Origin: Panacibacter microcysteis
GTDB lineage: Bacteria; Bacteroidota; Bacteroidia; Chitinophagales; Chitinophagaceae
DNA: 64,000 bases
Assembly: GCF_015831355.1 (NCBI RefSeq)
Contig: NZ_JADWYR010000001.1
Span: 2,790,001-2,854,000 of the forward strand
Reading direction: 5' to 3'
Below the pieces are notes generated by a model, which saw only the letters and a list, made by a program, of their open reading frames with translations, did not search any database and was not told the origin of the DNA. Below, piece by piece: positions 59,030 to 64,000 of the stretch (position 1 is the stretch's first letter; each line of letters starts with the position of its first letter). A program made the position numbers and the translations under genes.

Positions 59030-60988
59030 TTATTCTTTCCTCAATCGCACCAGAAACCCTCCACCGGGTGCAAGATGTATTTGCAATGCATCATTAGCGA
59101 CCAATGTTGTTTCTTCAATCACATAATCCATTGCATTGCGGTGTGCATTAATGCCGTCTTTGCAAATGGTTGCGTTGTATTTGCCTGCCTCAAGAAAAGA
59201 TAGATCAAGTTGCAGATCTCTGGCGGTGCTGTCTGTCATGCCCGCAATAAACCAATTGTTGCCATGGCGGCGGGCAGTCACTATATATTTCGCAATAGCA
59301 GCATCAGCTATAACTGTAGTATCCCAGGTGGTGGGTAGGCTGCCGAGTAGCTGCATAAAGGCGGGCTCAGTTAGACCCTGCGATGGATTACCACTGAATA
59401 TCTGCAATGGATTATCGTACACGACAAACATGGCGAGCTGCTGGCAGCGTGTGGTCTGGCTCATTACTTTACCCCATATCGGGCGAAACTGCTGCGGTGT
59501 GGCATTGTCGAGTAAGCCGGGCTCATAATCCAGCGGGCCGGCAAGCATACGCGTAAAAGGAATAGTAAGGTTGTGTGTGGCCGAAGGTTTATCGCTCCAA
59601 GCATTGTACTCACTGCCCAGTATTGCTTCTTTGGTAATGCAGTTGGGATAAGTGCGGTTGATACCTTTTGGCGGGTAAGTGCCGTGGAACATGATCATGA
59701 TCTTTGCATCAGCACAGGCCTGTGCTATACGTTTATGAAAGTTAACAGCGGGCTGGTCATCCCGGTCAATAAAGTCTGTCATAATAAAATCCACACCCCA
59801 TCTTTGAAACTGTTTCAGGGCGCTGTCCAGTTGTCGGTCGAGGGTCATAGCCAGCGTCCACATACTCAGTTTAATACCTTTTGATCTTGCATAGGCGGCA
59901 ATGGTATCCATATTAATGTTTGGATTGATACTGAAAAGGTCTTTGGTATTGCTCCAGCCGGCATCCATCATAATACGGTCAAAGCCGAATTGCTTCGCGA
60001 AGTCGATATAGTATTTATAGCTTGCTGTGTTTATGCCGGATTCAAAAGGTACATTAAAGAGGTTTACATCAATGATCCATTCATCGGTGCATTTGCCCGG
60101 GTGTATCCATGATGCATCACGCACAACAGAAGGCTCAGCGAGCCTGTACACCAGGTCGTTGGCCGGTAATTCCTTGTCTTTCTTTGCAACCAGTAATGCA
60201 CGCCACGGAAAGTGGCGTGTACCGTTTGTACGGGCAATGTAACCGGCTCTTTTTGTAACAATCTTTTGCGGGTAATCTCCTTCTGCTACTTTTTCTTCAA
60301 GCGGGTATGGTGCAAAAGTCGCACTGAAACTGTTTGTACCGGTGCCCTGTAGAAACATGCCGGGATAATCATCAAGATCAGATTCTGTAATGGCAACTTT
60401 GATGTTGTTTGCCTCTGCAAGTACAGGGGTAAACATATACTGCGCATTGGTAAAACTGTCAACAGGTTTGTGTGCATACAATTCTTCAAAGCTGGTATGG
60501 TACACATCCTGCCCGGGGCGTTTTACTACCAATGGTGCATAGGCAACAGCGCTACTGCCAAAGTTGAACTGCGCTGTTTCATTAATTACTGTAACGGAAT
60601 CTTTGAACGTGGTTGCCAAACGATATGCCACACCATCATTATAGGCCCTGAAAATAACTGCTATATTGTTTTTGAATGTGATGGTAAGTTCATTGTAGTG
60701 GTCGGGAATATTTTTTCTGCTTACCGGCACCTGCGCCACTATGGTTTCATGAACAGTTCGTGTTTGTGTGCGCTTTACTGCAAATGTTGTTGCAGGTGTA
60801 TTGGCAAAATCCAGGTTTATCAGGGAAGGCGACAGTATTGGCCTGTTATCAACCAACAACTCCCAACTTAATTGTGGTGCGGTGTGAATAATGGTTTTGA
60901 TGGTATTGTCAGGAGACAACAACTGGTAAGTCTGGGCATTGGTATTGATCAAAACAACGAGGAAGCATAACACTATCAAAGGTTTCAT
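59030..60988 (-). CDS. GH97 family glycoside hydrolase (retaining type, alpha-galactosidase-like)
   Basis: A 652-aa protein with a signal peptide (1-18). N-terminal beta-sandwich (about 20-280), then a (beta/alpha)8 barrel with SWIHPGKCTDEWI, FDRIMMDAGWSN, MWTLAMTLDRQLDSALKQFQRWGVDFIMTDFIDRDDQ and KEAILGSEYNAW, and a C-terminal beta domain. GH97 contains inverting (SusB) and retaining (BtGH97b) members. Asp405 in TDFID and Glu460 are 55 residues apart, the same spacing as the nucleophile and acid/base of BtGH97b, so a retaining enzyme such as an alpha-galactosidase is likelier than a SusB-type glucosidase. Confidence 0.9.
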   Translation of the reverse strand: MKPLIVLCFLVVLINTNAQTYQLLSPDNTIKTIIHTAPQLSWELLVDNRPILSPSLINLDFANTPATTFAVKRTQTRTVHETIVAQVPVSRKNIPDHYNELTITFKNNIAVIFRAYNDGVAYRLATTFKDSVTVINETAQFNFGSSAVAYAPLVVKRPGQDVYHTSFEELYAHKPVDSFTNAQYMFTPVLAEANNIKVAITESDLDDYPGMFLQGTGTNSFSATFAPYPLEEKVAEGDYPQKIVTKRAGYIARTNGTRHFPWRALLVAKKDKELPANDLVYRLAEPSVVRDASWIHPGKCTDEWIIDVNLFNVPFESGINTASYKYYIDFAKQFGFDRIMMDAGWSNTKDLFSINPNINMDTIAAYARSKGIKLSMWTLAMTLDRQLDSALKQFQRWGVDFIMTDFIDRDDQPAVNFHKRIAQACADAKIMIMFHGTYPPKGINRTYPNCITKEAILGSEYNAWSDKPSATHNLTIPFTRMLAGPLDYEPGLLDNATPQQFRPIWGKVMSQTTRCQQLAMFVVYDNPLQIFSGNPSQGLTEPAFMQLLGSLPTTWDTTVIADAAIAKYIVTARRHGNNWFIAGMTDSTARDLQLDLSFLEAGKYNATICKDGINAHRNAMDYVIEETTLVANDALQIHLAPGGGFLVRLRKE

Positions 60989-61162
60989 ATGCAGCTTTAC
61001 TTTAGTGCGGAAAGCTATCTGTTTTTTTGCTGCGCAGGAAACATTTTATTCGTTTCTGCAAGTTAATGACCAGGCTGTGTCAGGCACTACAAAGAAAGTT
61101 GCCCGCAAGCCCTGTTCTGTAAACATTTTCCACCATTTTTGCGGGATACAAATTACCATTCC

Positions 61163-61831
61163 ATGCGCATCTACATTACAGCAGCCACAATTGAAGAATG
61201 GATGCCTTCTTTTCTTAAGATAGATGCGTTGTACACCTCTGAAAGTAAACGCATGAAGGTTGTATTTCACCAGGGTGGCGTGGGTATGCTTGCCAATGCA
61301 GTGGCTTTAGCAAGACTTGTGTACGAGGATAAACCCGATCTTATTGTGCAGGTGGGTATTGCAGGTTGTTTTGATCATGCTGTGCCTTTGGGGGCCGTGC
61401 TGGCAGTAAAAGAGGAGATACTGGGTAATACCGGCGTGGAAGAAGAAGGTAAATGGAAAGATATTTTTGATCTTAAACTGGAGAAGCCGGGCTACCCGCC
61501 GTTTGAGAAAAAACGGTTACCCAATCACCACCTCGAAAAATATAACCTGTTGCAACTGCAGGAAGTAACGGCCATTACAGTAAACGAGGTTTCAACCAGT
61601 GCACAACGCATACAGTTACTCGCTAAAAAATACAATCCTGTACTGGAAAGCATGGAAGGCGCAGCATTGCATTATGTATGCAGGGAAATGAACATCCCTT
61701 TTTTGCAAATGCGTGCTGTAAGCAATTACATTGGTGAGCGCGACAAGACAAAATGGGCCATCGGCACAGCTATCACCAACCTCAACAACAGCGTGATGGA
61801 ATATATTCACAAACTATATGAAATGGGTTAA
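61163..61831 (+). CDS. mqnB: Futalosine hydrolase
   Basis: A 222-aa nucleosidase-fold protein: ITAATIEEW at the start, LIVQVGIAGCFD (63-74), ESMEGAALHYVC (169-180, ribose/base-binding Met-Glu) and RAVSNYIGERDKTKW. It splits futalosine to hypoxanthine and dehypoxanthine futalosine in the futalosine route to menaquinone. The start is ATG 61163; a TTG 24 bp upstream is in frame but unlikely. The next gene, mqnD, acts later in the same pathway. Confidence 0.93.
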   Translation: MRIYITAATIEEWMPSFLKIDALYTSESKRMKVVFHQGGVGMLANAVALARLVYEDKPDLIVQVGIAGCFDHAVPLGAVLAVKEEILGNTGVEEEGKWKDIFDLKLEKPGYPPFEKKRLPNHHLEKYNLLQLQEVTAITVNEVSTSAQRIQLLAKKYNPVLESMEGAALHYVCREMNIPFLQMRAVSNYIGERDKTKWAIGTAITNLNNSVMEYIHKLYEMG

Positions 61832-61854
61832 CGTGTTTTAAATGTTCTGCCGGT

Positions 61855-61862
61855 TAATTTTG
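61855..61862 (+). promoter_or_regulatory. Putative -7 element before mqnD
   Basis: TAATTTTG, an exact TAnnTTTG match, 17 bp before the mqnD ATG within the 48-bp mqnB-mqnD gap. It could provide an internal promoter. Confidence 0.4.
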
Positions 61863-61879
61863 CAGCTATTCACATTGTT

Positions 61880-62713
61880 ATGAAACTTACACTTGGTTTT
61901 TCTCCATGCCCAAATGACACCTTCATTTTCGATGCACTCGTAAACAATAAGATTGATACCGGGGGGCTTGTCTTTGATATGGTGCTGGAAGATGTACAAA
62001 CGCTCAATGAATGGGCAAAGCAAGGCAGGCTTCATCTTTCAAAGATCAGCTATGGTGTGTTACCACTGGTGTTGAAAGAATATATTGTTTTAAACAGCGG
62101 TGGTGCATTGGGAAAAGGAGTGGGGCCATTGCTTATCACCAAAGATGCATCAACAGTTATCAACAATGAAAGTACTGTGGCCATTCCTGGTTTGAATACT
62201 ACAGCGCACATGCTTTTTTCACTGGCATACCCGCAGGTAAAAAATAAAGTGTTCAAAGTATTTCATGAAATAGAAAATGCAGTTTTAAGTGGAAGTGTTG
62301 ATGCAGGTGTGATCATTCATGAAAACCGTTTTACGTATCACCTGAAGGGTTTGCACAAAGTGGCCGACCTTGGCGAATACTGGGAAACACAAACCCATGC
62401 GCCAATACCACTGGGTGGCATTGTGGCGCGCAGGAACCTGCCTGTAGCTCTTATACAACAAGCCGATAAGCTGATAAAGCAAAGTGTTGAACATGCGTAT
62501 GCCAATCATCATGAGCAACTGGCGGAGTATGTAAGCATGCATTCGCAGGAAATGAGTGAAAGTGTTATGCGGCAGCATATAGATCTTTATGTAAACAATT
62601 ATTCTGTCGATCTTGGTGCTGCTGGCAAAAAAGCGGTAGCAGCTTTTATTGAAGTATTCGAAAAGATCAACAATACCAGTATTGCCAAAGACAATATTTT
62701 TATCGCATCTTAA
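61880..62713 (+). CDS. mqnD: 1,4-dihydroxy-6-naphthoate synthase
   Basis: A 277-aa periplasmic-binding-protein-like enzyme: FSPCPNDTFIFDALVNNKID (7-26), LHLSKISYGVLPLV (51-64), GKGVGPLL (78-85) and the late LGEYWETQTHAPIPLGGIVARRNLP. It converts cyclic dehypoxanthine futalosine to 1,4-dihydroxy-6-naphthoate for menaquinone. It follows mqnB by 48 bp. MqnA and MqnC are not in the window. Confidence 0.95.
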   Translation: MKLTLGFSPCPNDTFIFDALVNNKIDTGGLVFDMVLEDVQTLNEWAKQGRLHLSKISYGVLPLVLKEYIVLNSGGALGKGVGPLLITKDASTVINNESTVAIPGLNTTAHMLFSLAYPQVKNKVFKVFHEIENAVLSGSVDAGVIIHENRFTYHLKGLHKVADLGEYWETQTHAPIPLGGIVARRNLPVALIQQADKLIKQSVEHAYANHHEQLAEYVSMHSQEMSESVMRQHIDLYVNNYSVDLGAAGKKAVAAFIEVFEKINNTSIAKDNIFIAS

Positions 62714-62724
62714 ATTAAAACTGC

Positions 62725-63393
62725 GTGCATAATTTTTTTGATGTCAATACCGAGTTCTTCAACCTTTTGGGTTATTCCATGAGCTATATAGAATTTACCG
62801 GTGTACTTTTTGGGCTGATCGCAGTATGGCTTTCCGCAAAAGCGCATTTACTAAGCTGGCCCGTGGGCATCGTTAATGTGATACTTGCAGGCATTTTATA
62901 TTACCAGGTGCAGTTATACCCCGACATGTTTTTGCAATGCTTTTTCTTTGTTACCAACATTATTGGCTGGTGGAGATGGGCCAACCCCAAACCTGCAGAA
63001 GCAGATAAAAAGCAGCAGTTGAAAGTAAGTTATATGAGCCGTAAGCAACTGGTACTTGCAGTAATCATTGCTACACTTGGAACATATTTACTGGGGCAGT
63101 TTGCCAGTAACCTGCACCACTGGTTTCCCGCTGTGTTTGCGCAGCCCAGTGCTTTTCCTTACATAGATTCATTTATAACTGTAATGAGCGTGCTCACCAC
63201 ATTTTACATGATCGAAAAAAAGATCGAATCCTGGATCATCTGGATCATCGTAGACATAGTGGCCACATTTTTATATTACATCAAAGGCGTAAAATTTTAC
63301 AGCCTCGAATACCTCATCTTCACGATCATCGCTGCCTATGGTTTAATGCACTGGGCAAAAGAGTATAAAAGCTACGCTTCAAAACCGGTATGA
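62725..63393 (+). CDS. pnuC: PnuC-family nicotinamide riboside transporter
   Basis: A 222-aa protein with seven to eight membrane segments; family features include LSWPVGIVNVILAGILYYQVQLYPDM, the WWRWANP motif (about 87-93), and WIIVDIVATFLYYIKG near the end. It takes up nicotinamide riboside (or a related B vitamin) by facilitated diffusion driven by phosphorylation. A GTG start at 62725 gives the family N-terminus NFFDVNTEFFNLLGYSMSYIEFTG; the ATG at 62779 would drop part of it. It overlaps nadR by 4 bp, its expected metabolic partner. Confidence 0.93.
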   Translation: MHNFFDVNTEFFNLLGYSMSYIEFTGVLFGLIAVWLSAKAHLLSWPVGIVNVILAGILYYQVQLYPDMFLQCFFFVTNIIGWWRWANPKPAEADKKQQLKVSYMSRKQLVLAVIIATLGTYLLGQFASNLHHWFPAVFAQPSAFPYIDSFITVMSVLTTFYMIEKKIESWIIWIIVDIVATFLYYIKGVKFYSLEYLIFTIIAAYGLMHWAKEYKSYASKPV

Positions 63394-64000
63394 AAAGAGG
63401 ACTTGTTATAGGAAAATTCATGCCTTTACATCATGGTCATATCGCATTGATCAACTATGCTGCGGAAAGGTGCGATGAATTGATCGTGTCCATGAGCTAT
63501 ACACATTACGATGCAATCAATCCACAGCTACGCTTTAGCTGGTTGCAGCACATTTTCTCATCAAACCTTTTCATAAAATGTTACCTCATAAAGGACGATT
63601 TCGACAATGAAAACCTGCCGTTGTATGAGCGCACAAAGTTATGGGCCAAACGTATCCAGCAAGTTTATCCACCTATATCTTATGTATTTAGTTCAGAATC
63701 CTACGGAGAACCCTTTGCTGAAAGCTTGGCTGCCACGCATATTCCATTTGATGTTACAAGAGCCTTGGTGCCTGTTTCGGCAACACTCATAAGAACAAAG
63801 CCCTTTACTTACTGGAATTTTATCCCGGATATTGTTCGACCATACTTTGTAAAGAAGATCTGTTTTTTTGGGCCGGAGAGTACCGGTAAAACGTATATGG
63901 CAAGCCGTATGTCAGCAATCTTTAACACGCAATGGGTTTCCGAAGCGGCGAGAGCAATGCTAACTTCAAATGAATTTACCAAAACCGATATTATAAAGAT
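63390..64000 (+). CDS. nadR: NadR-like NMN adenylyltransferase/ribosylnicotinamide kinase (partial)
   Basis: Starts at ATG 63390 inside the pnuC stop (ATGA) and runs off the window (203 codons seen). N-terminal nucleotidyltransferase with GKFMPLHHGHIALI (HxGH) and SATLIRTKP, then a P-loop kinase domain beginning FFGPESTGKTYMASRM (about 155-170). The kinase phosphorylates imported nicotinamide riboside and the transferase makes NAD. There is no N-terminal HTH, so it is the enzyme-only form rather than the enterobacterial repressor. Confidence 0.93.
   Translation, partial: MKRGLVIGKFMPLHHGHIALINYAAERCDELIVSMSYTHYDAINPQLRFSWLQHIFSSNLFIKCYLIKDDFDNENLPLYERTKLWAKRIQQVYPPISYVFSSESYGEPFAESLAATHIPFDVTRALVPVSATLIRTKPFTYWNFIPDIVRPYFVKKICFFGPESTGKTYMASRMSAIFNTQWVSEAARAMLTSNEFTKTDIIK

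Noticed and set aside
1-64000. tRNA or rRNA genes
   Set aside because: No cloverleaf or rRNA-like conserved blocks were seen on reading the intergenic regions.

Overview
The window looks like a chromosomal segment of a member of the Bacteroidota, most likely of the Chitinophagaceae. Grounds: a ruvA-sprA pair (SprA is the outer-membrane translocon of the type IX secretion system, T9SS), two very large T9SS cargo proteins with type A and type B C-terminal sorting domains, SprB-like repeats, a GH97 glycosidase, futalosine-pathway menaquinone genes, start codons without Shine-Dalgarno sequences, and promoters of the TTTG-N17-20-TAnnTTTG type. The family-level assignment is inference from general resemblance.

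Layout. 0-8 kb: end of an unrecognised gene, a membrane metallophosphoesterase, a Gfo/Idh/MocA oxidoreductase, a lipoprotein L,D-transpeptidase, a 61-aa gene with its own promoter and terminator, an HtrA protease, a LuxC-type acyl-CoA reductase and a divergent dicluster ferredoxin. 8.4-8.55 kb: a candidate small RNA. 8.7-19.5 kb: an MHS-type transporter with a small membrane protein, a DsbD-type reductase with a stand-alone DsbD N-domain protein, purQ, two lineage-type unknowns, a Kup potassium transporter and a small membrane protein. 19.6-22.4 kb: an SDR dehydrogenase and a MbnP/di-heme peroxidase pair. 22.5-38 kb: ruvA-sprA and, divergently, a 2379-aa repeat-rich T9SS cargo. 38-46 kb: response regulator, unknown membrane-anchored protein, CPBP-like protein, GH13 glucosidase, esterase, large-subunit catalase. 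46-48 kb: a membrane-anchored phage-tail-tube-like protein, a Cys-rich lipoprotein and an unknown protein. 48-54 kb: an SF1 helicase and a type B T9SS cargo. 54.3-58.9 kb: a visibly AT-rich island with exported proteins (M43 protease and partners) and a duplicated ~110-bp palindromic repeat. 59-64 kb: GH97 glycosidase, then mqnB-mqnD-pnuC-nadR (menaquinone and NAD supply), cut by the window end.

The strongest signal not explained by genes is a dispersed intergenic repeat of about 50-90 bp, present in at least 21 copies on both strands. It has three core subfamilies whose dyad changes in a compensatory way, and it sometimes forms inverted pairs. One copy has replaced the start region of the mbnP-like gene, one lies just upstream of kup, and two bracket the AT-rich island. 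Other points of interest are the orphan membrane-anchored tube protein, the cassette-like island, the three-hairpin RNA candidate, and the split of DsbD redox function between two adjacent proteins. All family calls come from reading the sequence, without database searches.
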